Origin: Zoogloeaceae bacterium
GTDB taxonomy: Bacteria; Pseudomonadota; Gammaproteobacteria; Burkholderiales; Rhodocyclaceae
Direction of reading: 5' to 3'
DNA: 64,000 bases
Assembly (NCBI GenBank): GCA_024235595.1
Contig: JACKMC010000013.1
Span: 1-64,000 of the forward strand
Position 1 is the stretch's first letter. Every line of letters begins with the position of its first letter. The notes beneath the pieces were generated by a model that saw nothing but the letters and a program-made list of their open reading frames with translations, did no database searches and was not told the DNA's origin. The position numbers and the translations under genes were made by a program. Below are positions 16,221-24,635 of this stretch, in pieces.

Positions 16221-17631
16221 ATCGCTGCGCCTCGCGGTGGTTGGCCACACCAATACCGGCAAGACCTCGCTGATGCGGACCCTGCTGCGGGACACGACCT
16301 TCGGCGAGGTCTCCGGCCGCCCGAGCACCACCCGCCATGTCGAGGGGGCGAGTTTGCTGGCGGACGGCGAAGCCATGGTGGCGCTCTTCGACACGCCGGG
16401 CATGGAAGACGCGATCGCGCTGCTCGAGTATGTGGACAGCCTGGCGCCGCCCGCCGAACACATCGAGGGGCCGAAGCGCATCGAGCGCTTCCTGGCCAGT
16501 CCCTCGGCGGCCACCCGCTTCGAGCAGGAGGCCAAGGTGCTGCGCCAGTTGCTGGCCAGCGATGCCGGACTCTACGTGGTGGACGCGCGTGATCCGGTGC
16601 TCGCCAAGCATCGCGACGAACTGTCGCTGCTCACCAGTTGCGCCCGGCCCTTGCTGCCGGTGCTCAATTTCGTGAACCAGCCCGAATCGCGCGAGGCGGA
16701 GTGGCGCGATGCGCTCGCGCGCCTTGGCCTTCATGCCATCGTCAGCTTCGACACCGTGGCGCCCGAGATCGGCGGCGAACGCCGGCTCTACGAAAAGCTG
16801 ATCACCCTGATGGACGCCCACCGGTCTCGCCTCGAGCGGCTCATCGCTGCACGGCAGCGCGAGGCCCAGGCCCGGCGCGAGACCGCGGCGCGGCTCGCCG
16901 GTGAGCTGCTGGTCGACGTTGCGGCCTTGCGCCGTGCCGTGCCGGCCGAGCCACCCGAGGCCTTGCAACAAGCCCTCGAGGCCACCCACGCCGCGGTCCG
17001 CCGGCGCGAACAGGCCTGCGTCGATGCGCTGCTCAGGCTCTACCGTTTTCGCAGCGACGATGTGCGCGCGGCCGAACTTCCGCTGCTCGACGGCCGCTGG
17101 GAAAGCGATCTCTTCAGCAGCGAGACCATGAGCCTGCTCGGCGTCAAGCTCGGCAAGGGCGCCGCCGCGGGCGCTGCCGCCGGCATGGGCATAGACCTCG
17201 TCACCGGCGGGCTCACGCTGGGCTCGGCGGCACTGCTGGGGGCGATCGTCGGCGGCGCCTGGCAGACCATCGAGCAGTTCGGCGGCCGGCTCTTGGGCAA
17301 GCTCACCGGAGAACGCGAGTTGAGTGTCGACGACGCCGTGCTGCGCGCGCTCGCCGCACGCCAGCAGATGCTGCTGGGCGCACTCGAGGGACGAGGCCAC
17401 GCCGCCATCGGCCCGATCGAACTGGGCCAGCCCGAAATCCGCCGCTGGCGTGAAGAGCCGCTGCCCGACGCGGTCGAGCGGGCGCGCGGCCACCCCGAGT
17501 GGTCGAGCATCGGGACGGACGGCGTTCGCGAGGATGGCGCGCGCGACCTGGCGGTCGGTGAGCTCGCCCGCTGCTTTGCCGCAAGCGAAACGATCGCGCT
17601 GCCGGCCAACACAACGCCGCGCTACCCCTGA
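16213..17631 (+). CDS. DUF3482 GTPase (Era/TrmE-like)
   Basis: This 472-residue protein has an N-terminal GTPase domain with G1 GHTNTGKTS (about 11-19), a switch-I Thr (RPSTTRHVEGA) and G3 DTPGMED, followed by a helical region and a C-terminal DUF3482 domain with a Gly/Ala-rich amphipathic stretch (GKGAAAGAAAGMGIDL) that may insert in membranes. The G4 motif is not clearly canonical (LNFVNQPE). It is translationally coupled to the DUF2868 gene. The function is unknown. Confidence 0.85.
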   Translation: MTESLRLAVVGHTNTGKTSLMRTLLRDTTFGEVSGRPSTTRHVEGASLLADGEAMVALFDTPGMEDAIALLEYVDSLAPPAEHIEGPKRIERFLASPSAATRFEQEAKVLRQLLASDAGLYVVDARDPVLAKHRDELSLLTSCARPLLPVLNFVNQPESREAEWRDALARLGLHAIVSFDTVAPEIGGERRLYEKLITLMDAHRSRLERLIAARQREAQARRETAARLAGELLVDVAALRRAVPAEPPEALQQALEATHAAVRRREQACVDALLRLYRFRSDDVRAAELPLLDGRWESDLFSSETMSLLGVKLGKGAAAGAAAGMGIDLVTGGLTLGSAALLGAIVGGAWQTIEQFGGRLLGKLTGERELSVDDAVLRALAARQQMLLGALEGRGHAAIGPIELGQPEIRRWREEPLPDAVERARGHPEWSSIGTDGVREDGARDLAVGELARCFAASETIALPANTTPRYP

Positions 17632-17707
17632 CCAGGGATAAACTGCCGCTCACCACCAGCGCGCGGTGAGCCGCCCGCCGCTGCAAGCCAGCACAACGAG
17701 GATTCCG

Positions 17708-20700
17708 GTGCCCCGCAAGAAACAGATCATCAAGACCACCGCTCCAGGCGATCTGCCCGGGGCCGGGGATGGCCGTACAGGCGGTATCGCGCGAGGCGCG
17801 GCACACTTCCCGATCGTCGGGATCGGCGCCTCGGCCGGCGGACTCGAAGCCTTCGAGGCCTTCTTCGGCAAGGTGCCGGCCGACTGCGGGATGGCCTTCG
17901 TGCTGGTGCCCCACCTCGATCCGGATCACGCCAGCATCCTTGCCGACATTCTTCAGCGCGCCGCCGCGATCCCGGTTGCAGAGGCCGAGGACGAGGTCAT
18001 CGTGCGCCCGGGCCATGTCTATATCATCCCGCCCAATCGGGACATGTCGATCGCCCGCGGCGCCCTGAAGCTCTGCGAGCCCGAGCGACCACGCGGACAA
18101 CGCATGCCGATCGATGCCTTCTTCCGCTCGCTCGCCGAGGATTGCGGCGAACGCGCAGTCGGCATCATCCTCTCGGGCACCGGCACCGACGGAACCCAGG
18201 GCCTGCGCGCGATCGTCGGTGCGGGCGGCATCGGGCTGGTACAGGACCCCGCCACCGCCAAGTACGACGGCATGCCGATGAGCGCCATCAATGCGGGCTT
18301 CGCAACCCACCTCATGGCGGTCGAGGCGATGCCTCAGGCGCTGCTGGGCGGCGCAGCGGCCGTGGCCTGGCCCGGCCAGGCCGCGGAACTCAAGATTGCA
18401 GAGCGGGCGTCGACCGGCCCTCAACTCGACACCATCCTGATGCTGCTGCGCGGCGCCACCGGTCACGACTTTTCGCTCTACAAGAAGAGCACCGTGGCGA
18501 GACGCATCGCCCGGCGCATGTCGCAGCACGGCATCGACGACGAGGCTGGCTACGCTGGCTATCTCAAGGCCCATCCGGAAGAGTTGCGGACCCTCTTCAG
18601 GGAGCTGTTGATCAACGTCACCAGCTTCTTCCGCGACCCCGCCGCGTTTGCCGCGCTCAAGGACGAGATCCTGCCGCCGATGCTGGCCGACAAGCCCGAG
18701 GACTATGTCTTCCGGGTCTGGGTGGCAGGATGTGCGAGCGGCGAGGAGGCCTATACCATCGCGATCGTGCTGCGCGAACTGGTGGACGAGCGCCAGCTCC
18801 GACTCAAGGTCCAGATCTACAGCACCGACCTCGACAGCGAGGCGATCGCGACCGCCCGCGCGGGCTTCTACCCGCCCAATATCGCTGCCGACCTCACCCC
18901 CGAGCGGTTGCAGCGCTATTTCATCGAGGAGAATGGCGGCTATCGGGTCAAGAAGGCGCTTCGCGAAATGGTGATTTTCGCGATCCAGAGCGTGGTCAAG
19001 GACCCGCCGTTCACCCGACTCGACCTGCTCAGTTGTCGCAACCTCATGATCTACCTCGAGCCGGCACTGCAGGAGCGACTGGTTCTCGCTTTTCACTACG
19101 CCCTCAAGCCCGGCGGCGTATTGCTGCTGTCGCCCTCGGAGAGCATCGGCGAGCACCACGAGTTGTTCGCCCCGATCAGTCGCAAGTGGCGGCTCTACCG
19201 CAGCCTGGAGGCAGCGGGTTCGTCACGGGGATTGCTCGGCAGTGGCCTGCCGTGGGTAGAGCCTGCCGGCCCCCACCCGCGCGGCGCCGCCGCCAGGGCT
19301 GCGCGTGAGGTCAATCTTGCCGAGCTGACCCGCACGGCCTTGCTGCATTCATACGCACCCGCTTCGGTAACGACCGACATCCACGGCGCGATCGTCTATG
19401 TTCACGGCGATACCGGCAACTACCTGCGACCCGCGCCCGGCCAGGCCTCGCTCGACGTGGCGAGCATGGCCAGGCCGGGGCTCCAGCTCGATCTGCTGGC
19501 CGCCATCCACTCGGCCCGCGAGGGCACGGCGGTCGTCGATTGCGAGGCAAACGTCATCGACAATGGCAATCGCCGCCCGGTGTGCTTCAGTGTGCGGCCT
19601 CTGAGCGATCCGGAATCCGGCCAGCGCTTCCTGGTAATCAGCTTCAGGGAAGGCGCCGAGCCATCGGCGGATGCGGCTGCGGCACGACCGAAACGCTCGC
19701 CCGACGATGCCGAACGGCGCCGCATCGAGACCCTCGAACGCGACCTCACCTACACCCGCGCCAGATTACAGGCCACGATCGAGGACCAACAAGCTGGCAA
19801 CGAAGAGCTCAAGGCGACCAACGAAGAGATGCAGTCGACCAATGAAGAGCTGCAATCGACCAACGAGGAGCTCGAAACATCCAAGGAAGAACTGCAGTCC
19901 GTGAACGAAGAACTGCTGACGGTCAATGCGGAACTGCAGGCCAAGATCGAGCAGCTCGCCCTCATCCAGAATGACATGAAAAATCTGCTCGACAATGTCG
20001 GCACCGGGGTGGTTTTTCTGGACCCGAGCTTGCGAATCCGTCGCTATACGCGCGACGCCGTCCACATCTATCGCCTCATGGAATCGGATGTCGGGCGCCC
20101 GCTGGCCGACATCCGGGCCGACCTCGTCGACGACGCGCTGCTCGCCACGGCCAAGGCAGTCCTCGATAGCGCCGAGCCCCGTGAGTGCGAGGTGCAGACC
20201 CTGGCCGGCGCGCCTTACCTTGCCCGCATTCAACCTTACCGCACCGTCGATGATCGGGTCGACGGGGTCGTTCTGGCATTTACGCCTATTGGCCGACGTA
20301 TCAAGGCCGAACTCGCTGCAGAGGAACTCCGAAGCCTCGCCGAGGCCGTCGTCGATACCGTGCGCGAGCCCCTGATCGTGCTCGATGACAGGCTCTGCGT
20401 GGTAACTTCGAGCCGCTCGTTCTACCGCACCTTCAAGGTAACGCCTGCCGAGACGATCGCTCGCCCGATCTACGAGCTTGGCAACGGCCAATGGGACATC
20501 CCGGCGCTGCGCCAACTCCTCGAGGAGATTCTGCCGCACGACAGCAGCTTCGAGGATTACATCGTCGAGCACGATTTTCCGGAGATCGGCCATGCCCGGA
20601 TGAGCCTGTCCGGCCGCAGGGTGGTGGGTACAAGGAGTGGCACGAGGCTGATCCTGCTGGCGATCGATCCGCAGCTCTCCGCCTCTTCCATTGGCGCAGA

Positions 20701-20716
20701 TCCATCCGCGCCATAA
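17708..20716 (+). CDS. CheB-CheR fusion protein with PAS domains
   Basis: This protein of about 1002 residues combines a CheB-type methylesterase (GIGASAGGLEAF; HLDPDH; SGTGTDGTQG, giving the Ser-His-Asp triad), a CheR-type methyltransferase (VTSFFRDP; VAGCASGEEAY; SCRNLMIYL), a heptad-rich coiled coil (repeated NEELQST-type units, about 695-745) and two PAS-like regions. It has no receiver, kinase or cyclase domain. The GTG at 17708 has ACGAGG six bases upstream; a GTG at 17666 is also in frame. No chemoreceptor genes are nearby, so the substrate is unclear. The tandem repeat begins 8 bp after its stop. Confidence 0.88.
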   Translation: MPRKKQIIKTTAPGDLPGAGDGRTGGIARGAAHFPIVGIGASAGGLEAFEAFFGKVPADCGMAFVLVPHLDPDHASILADILQRAAAIPVAEAEDEVIVRPGHVYIIPPNRDMSIARGALKLCEPERPRGQRMPIDAFFRSLAEDCGERAVGIILSGTGTDGTQGLRAIVGAGGIGLVQDPATAKYDGMPMSAINAGFATHLMAVEAMPQALLGGAAAVAWPGQAAELKIAERASTGPQLDTILMLLRGATGHDFSLYKKSTVARRIARRMSQHGIDDEAGYAGYLKAHPEELRTLFRELLINVTSFFRDPAAFAALKDEILPPMLADKPEDYVFRVWVAGCASGEEAYTIAIVLRELVDERQLRLKVQIYSTDLDSEAIATARAGFYPPNIAADLTPERLQRYFIEENGGYRVKKALREMVIFAIQSVVKDPPFTRLDLLSCRNLMIYLEPALQERLVLAFHYALKPGGVLLLSPSESIGEHHELFAPISRKWRLYRSLEAAGSSRGLLGSGLPWVEPAGPHPRGAAARAAREVNLAELTRTALLHSYAPASVTTDIHGAIVYVHGDTGNYLRPAPGQASLDVASMARPGLQLDLLAAIHSAREGTAVVDCEANVIDNGNRRPVCFSVRPLSDPESGQRFLVISFREGAEPSADAAAARPKRSPDDAERRRIETLERDLTYTRARLQATIEDQQAGNEELKATNEEMQSTNEELQSTNEELETSKEELQSVNEELLTVNAELQAKIEQLALIQNDMKNLLDNVGTGVVFLDPSLRIRRYTRDAVHIYRLMESDVGRPLADIRADLVDDALLATAKAVLDSAEPRECEVQTLAGAPYLARIQPYRTVDDRVDGVVLAFTPIGRRIKAELAAEELRSLAEAVVDTVREPLIVLDDRLCVVTSSRSFYRTFKVTPAETIARPIYELGNGQWDIPALRQLLEEILPHDSSFEDYIVEHDFPEIGHARMSLSGRRVVGTRSGTRLILLAIDPQLSASSIGADPSAP

Positions 20717-21798
20717 GCCCCACGGCCGTCCACCGCAAGCCCCACCCGCTCGTCATTGCGGCGCAGGCCGGAATCCAGAACCCACGCCCGCTCTCGCAGC
20801 GCATCCCCAGCCCGCCGCTTCGCGTCCAAGCCCCGCAACCGCCGCATCCCAGGGGTTAAATCTGAGTGTCGCTTGACACCGCACTGGATAGGGGCCTGCG
20901 CCGCTACGACGGGCTGGCGCGCAGGTGCGGGTTGCCCGCTGCGGTGCCGATGCGCCGGCTTGGGGCGCGAGTGGTTCTTCGCGTTCGCTGCCCGCCCAGG
21001 CGCCGCCAGCCCGAAGGCCGTCCACCGCAAGCTCCACCCGCTCGTCATTCCGGCGCAGGCCGGAATCCAGAACCCACGCCCGCACTCGCAGCGCATCCCC
21101 GGCCCGCCGCTTCGCGTCCAAGCCCCGCAACCGCCGCATCCCAGGGGTTAAATCTGAGTGTCGCTTGACACCGCACTGGATAGGGGCCTGCGCCGCGACG
21201 ACGGGCTGGCGCGCAGGTGCGGGTTGCCCGCTGCGGTGCCGATGCGCCGGCTTGGGGCGCGAGTGGTTCTTCGCGTTCGCTGCCCGCCCAGGCGCCGCCA
21301 GCCCGAAGGCCGTCCACCGCAAGCCCCACCCGCTCGTCATTGCGGCGCAGGCCGGAATCCAGAACCCACGCCCGCTCTCGCAGCGCATCCCCAGCCCGCC
21401 GCTTCGCGTCCAAGCCCCGCAACCGCCGCATCCCAGGGGTTAAATCTGAGTGTCGCTTGACACCGCACTGGATAGGGGCCTGCGCCGCTACGACGGGCTG
21501 GCGCGCAGGTGCGGGTTGCCCGCTGCGGTGCCGATGCGCCGGCTTGGGGCGCGAGTGGTTCTTCGCGTTCGCTGCCCGCCCAGGCGCCGCCAGCCCGAAG
21601 GCCGTCCACCGCAAGCTCCACCCGCTCGTCATTCCGGCGCAGGCCGGAATCCAGAACCCACGATGGGAGTCCACTCCGACAATGGACATGCATCGCGATG
21701 CAGGTGAAACGCCGCACCGGTGTTCCCTGTACCCGGGCACCGGCCACCGGGCACGATGAAGCGTCGCCCGAAGGCCAACGCCGTTGCCACGCGGAGTC
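20717..21798. other. Non-coding region dominated by a tandem repeat
   Basis: This 1.08-kb gap lies between the convergent cheBR-type and GGDEF genes. Almost all of it (20724-21662) is a 292-bp tandem repeat. Long open frames pass through on both strands, but the unit is not a multiple of three, so each copy is read in a new frame and no conserved protein results. Confidence 0.75.
20724..21662. repeat. 292-bp tandem repeat, 3.2 copies, alternating A-B-A-B units
   Basis: Copies start at 20724, 21016, 21308 and 21600 (spacing exactly 292 bp); the last is cut after 63 bp. Copies 1 and 3 appear identical, and copy 2 differs from them at five positions. The partial copy 4 carries the copy-2 state at both diagnostic sites it covers. 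Each unit holds a stem-loop CGTCATTCCGGC-GCAG-GCCGGAAT related to the dispersed repeat near the window ends; A units carry one stem mismatch (ATTGCGGC). No gene is evident. Confidence 0.92.
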
Positions 21799-23163
21799 TC
21801 AGGCCAGACAGGTGTCAGGCGACTCGACGACCCGGTTGCGACCGTTGCGTTTCGCCGCATAGCAGGCGGCATCGGCGGTGTTCAGCAAGTCGGCGGGCTG
21901 CTTCGCGGGATCATCGATGCGCACCAGCCCGAGGCTTGCGCCAATGCGAAACTGCATCCCCTTCCATTCGAACTGCATCGAGGCGAGGGCGTGTTGCAGG
22001 CTGTCGGCGATGCGCCTTGAATCCTCGCGCGAACAGCCACGCAGGATCAGTGCGAACTCGTCGCCGCCGATACGGCAGACCACATCCTGCGCCCGCAGTC
22101 GCTGAGCGAGCAGCGTACCGACCGCACGCAACAGCGCATCGCCGGCGGCATGGCCGCAGGCATCGTTCACATTCTTGAAGTAGTCGAGGTCGATGAAGCA
22201 CAGCGAGCCATGATCCGAGGCCCGGCGAGAACCGGCCACCGCCGCTTCGAGCGCCGTTTCAAAGGCGCGGCGATTGGGCAGGCCGGTCAGCGGGTCATGC
22301 ACGGCTTGATAGGCGAGCAATCCGGTGGCCTCTTCGACCTTTCGCTGCAGGGTACGCTGCGACTCCGCAATCGAGCTTGCCATGCTGTTGAAACCTTGCT
22401 CGAGCTCGGTCAGTTCGCGACTCGACGCCTCGACCGGAATCCGCACCCCGACATCGCCGGCGGCCATTCGGCGCACTGCGTCGGCCAGGCGCTCGAGCGG
22501 TGCGCTGATCCCGCGGGCTAACCGAACCGAAGGGACGGCGATGAGGATCAGCAGGCCTGCCATGATCAGCAATACGGTGGCGATGAAGACCCGCTGCGCG
22601 GCCTCGAAAGCTTGTCCGTCGAGCTCGATGTATACCCAGCCCACGGTCAGTGCGGCCTGGGCCGCTTCGTCCCGCGTACCCACTTCGAGCATCAGCGCTG
22701 CGGGGCGTGGCACAGTCTGGACCGGCGCAGCAAACCCCAGCCGCCCCTGGGCGCTCGTAACGACCTGTGCATGGGTGGCGGCGACGATGAGTGCAGGTTC
22801 GGCGACCAGTCCCCGCCCGCGCGTGGCGATGAGGGCGCCTCGTTGGTCATACACGGCGCTGGCCAGCACCCCATGATTGGCGGCCACATCGAACAGGCGG
22901 GCGAGATCGTCGGTACCGCCAGTGACCACGCTGGATTCGGCCGCCGGCGCGAGAATACTCACCAAGGCCAAGCCTCGTTCGCGCACCCCATGCTCGAGCG
23001 AGCGGTCGACGTTCACCAGATACAAAACACAGACCGCAGCGCCAAAAAGCAGCAACGGCGCAATCACGAGCAACATCACTCCGTGCGCGAGGGGCGTTCG
23101 GCTCAGCAGCTTCAACTCCGTGGTCCCCACACCATGTCCGCGGCCAGAGAGGCGCTTGCGCAT
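21799..23163 (-). CDS. Membrane diguanylate cyclase (HAMP-GGDEF)
   Basis: This 454-residue protein has two transmembrane helices (about 29-51 and 190-210) flanking a periplasmic sensor region, a HAMP segment (APLERLADAVRRMAAGDVGV), a short coiled coil and a C-terminal GGDEF domain with the intact motif RIGGDEF. It should make cyclic di-GMP from GTP. An RxxD inhibitory site (RAQD) lies five residues before GGDEF, so product inhibition is likely. There is no EAL domain. It is transcribed toward the tandem repeat. The signal is unknown. Confidence 0.92.
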   Translation of the reverse strand: MRKRLSGRGHGVGTTELKLLSRTPLAHGVMLLVIAPLLLFGAAVCVLYLVNVDRSLEHGVRERGLALVSILAPAAESSVVTGGTDDLARLFDVAANHGVLASAVYDQRGALIATRGRGLVAEPALIVAATHAQVVTSAQGRLGFAAPVQTVPRPAALMLEVGTRDEAAQAALTVGWVYIELDGQAFEAAQRVFIATVLLIMAGLLILIAVPSVRLARGISAPLERLADAVRRMAAGDVGVRIPVEASSRELTELEQGFNSMASSIAESQRTLQRKVEEATGLLAYQAVHDPLTGLPNRRAFETALEAAVAGSRRASDHGSLCFIDLDYFKNVNDACGHAAGDALLRAVGTLLAQRLRAQDVVCRIGGDEFALILRGCSREDSRRIADSLQHALASMQFEWKGMQFRIGASLGLVRIDDPAKQPADLLNTADAACYAAKRNGRNRVVESPDTCLA

Positions 23164-23217
23164 CGGGGTCGGCCGGACGCTGTCCGGCCCCCCGCGCTGA
23201 CGCGCCCGATGCCTGTT

Positions 23218-23757
23218 TCAGGCGGCCTTTTTCACCGCGCGCGGCGGTTTGTGCTGCGCGAGCTGATTACGTTGCAGTACTTCGGTCGCCGCGGACAGGC
23301 TGGACGCGGTGAATTCGCGTGCGGCACCGAGCATGTTCTCAAAGGCGGAACCAGCCGAGCTCGTATACGCGCGCAGCATCTCGGCCACCACAGGGGAACC
23401 CGCAGCCCCTGCCGGATCGAATGCATTGCCGAACTGGGCAAACATGGTGCGCACGCTCTTCTCGAAATGCTCTGCGTTGAGGCGGCCAATCTCGCTCTGC
23501 GTCCGCACGCACAGCTCGCCCATCTCCGAAAGATACGCACTGGTACGCTCCATGCGTTCGGTCTGGGCGCCGAGGCTGCGCTCGAAGTCGAAGGCAGATG
23601 GCGCCTCGTCAGTGCTCGCAAACGATCTCAGGAAAGCCTCGTTGAGGGCAAAGGCGTCCTGCGCTGCCTTGAGCGAGACATCGAAGACCGACTTGAAGGC
23701 ATCACCGTTGGCGCTGGCTGCTTCGGTGGCTTTCTGCAGATTGAAGATGGCGTTCAT
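23218..23757 (-). CDS. Phasin family protein
   Basis: This 179-residue helical protein has the phasin pattern (NLQKATEAASANGDAF; later AFENMLGAAREFTASSL) and a basic C-terminal tail (HKPPRAVKKAA). Phasins coat polyhydroxyalkanoate granules. AAGGAG precedes the ATG at 23757. It suggests PHA storage, common in denitrifying betaproteobacteria, though no PHA synthase lies in the window. Confidence 0.88.
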   Translation of the reverse strand: MNAIFNLQKATEAASANGDAFKSVFDVSLKAAQDAFALNEAFLRSFASTDEAPSAFDFERSLGAQTERMERTSAYLSEMGELCVRTQSEIGRLNAEHFEKSVRTMFAQFGNAFDPAGAAGSPVVAEMLRAYTSSAGSAFENMLGAAREFTASSLSAATEVLQRNQLAQHKPPRAVKKAA

Positions 23758-23897
23758 GGAAAAACTCCTTGCTTGAAAAAAGGGGCGGATCATTTCGGGT
23801 GCAGGCGAGCAACGGCTTCCCCGCGCCCGCAGCGTGTCGACGCATGCCGGTGTGCGGCGAAGCCCGCGATCGGGCGTCGCGCAGGGTGCTCAGGGAT

Positions 23898-24284
23898 TCA
23901 TGTAGTGGAGGCGAGAGACGACCAGGCGTCCCATGCGGGCCGGCGCAGCGCCCGGCCCTGGCATCTTGCCTGAGGTAGCGGGAGCGGCCGCGATGCGCCT
24001 CTTTGAGCCGCCCTCCCCTGCGAAGCCCGCTCCTGTAGCGACTCTGCCCCGGCAGACTGCGCGAGCAGCCCCAGCGACAGCGCACTGGTGTCGAGGAACT
24101 TCGCCGTAACGAAATTCGCGACGGGCCCGATCAGGCAGACCGAGCCCGTCGCGGATCTCTTGCGGCGCTTCGCTTTCGAAGGCTTGGGCAGGATCAGGTA
24201 ATAGCCGGATGCTACGGCGCCGCTCGCTTCGGCGCACGCTTCGCGCTCCGGGATCCAGACAATCCTGCTCGTCAGCTCCGCCAT
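23898..24284 (-). CDS. Uncharacterised protein upstream of the phasin gene
   Basis: A 128-codon frame starts at an ATG with an excellent ribosome binding site (GAAGGAGGAGAC). The first half (MAELTSRIVWIPEREACAEA, then NFVTAKFLDTSALSLGLLAQ) looks protein-like. The second half is Arg/Ala/Ser-rich with poor codon character and may be read-through after a shifted or decayed end. I do not recognise the family. It lies about 140 bp upstream of the phasin gene on the same strand. Confidence 0.45.
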   Translation of the reverse strand: MAELTSRIVWIPEREACAEASGAVASGYYLILPKPSKAKRRKRSATGSVCLIGPVANFVTAKFLDTSALSLGLLAQSAGAESLQERASQGRAAQRGASRPLPLPQARCQGRALRRPAWDAWSSLASTT

Positions 24285-24635
24285 GTCTCCTCCTTCGACC
24301 GGTGCTCGGGTCACCGTTATTTTGATATCTCATGATCTGGTGCATCGCCACTCGCGCCGTGGGACCCTTCAATGGCCACCCACGACCAGCCAGGGGCTGC
24401 CAGATGCGTGAATTTTTGCAAACCAGCAGATCGCTGTCTGTCAGCGGGTCGTCACTTCGCTGTAGGAATCCCGACCCGACGACGTAAGCGTTTTCCGACA
24501 GGCGTCGCGCTCAAAAAGGTGCAAAATCACTTGGACAATCAATCCCCGGCGCGACACCGCGCTCGCGCCACTTCCGAACGTCGCGCTGGCAGTGCGATCA
24601 AGTCGCAACTTCCGCCCTCGATGGAGATTTCCAGG

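Noticed and set aside
14634..16535. 633-codon minus-strand frame opposite the DUF2868/DUF3482 genes
   Set aside because: It is the antisense shadow of high-GC coding sequence; low-complexity Gln/Arg/Ala composition and no domain.
17303..19159. 618-codon minus-strand frame opposite the CheB-CheR gene
   Set aside because: Antisense shadow; the plus strand carries unambiguous CheB and CheR motifs.
20724..21662. Possible CRISPR array
   Set aside because: Units are 292 bp and directly adjacent with no unique spacers.
20753..21872. Long open frames across the 292-bp repeats on both strands
   Set aside because: The unit length is not divisible by three, so successive copies are read in different frames; there is no conserved product.
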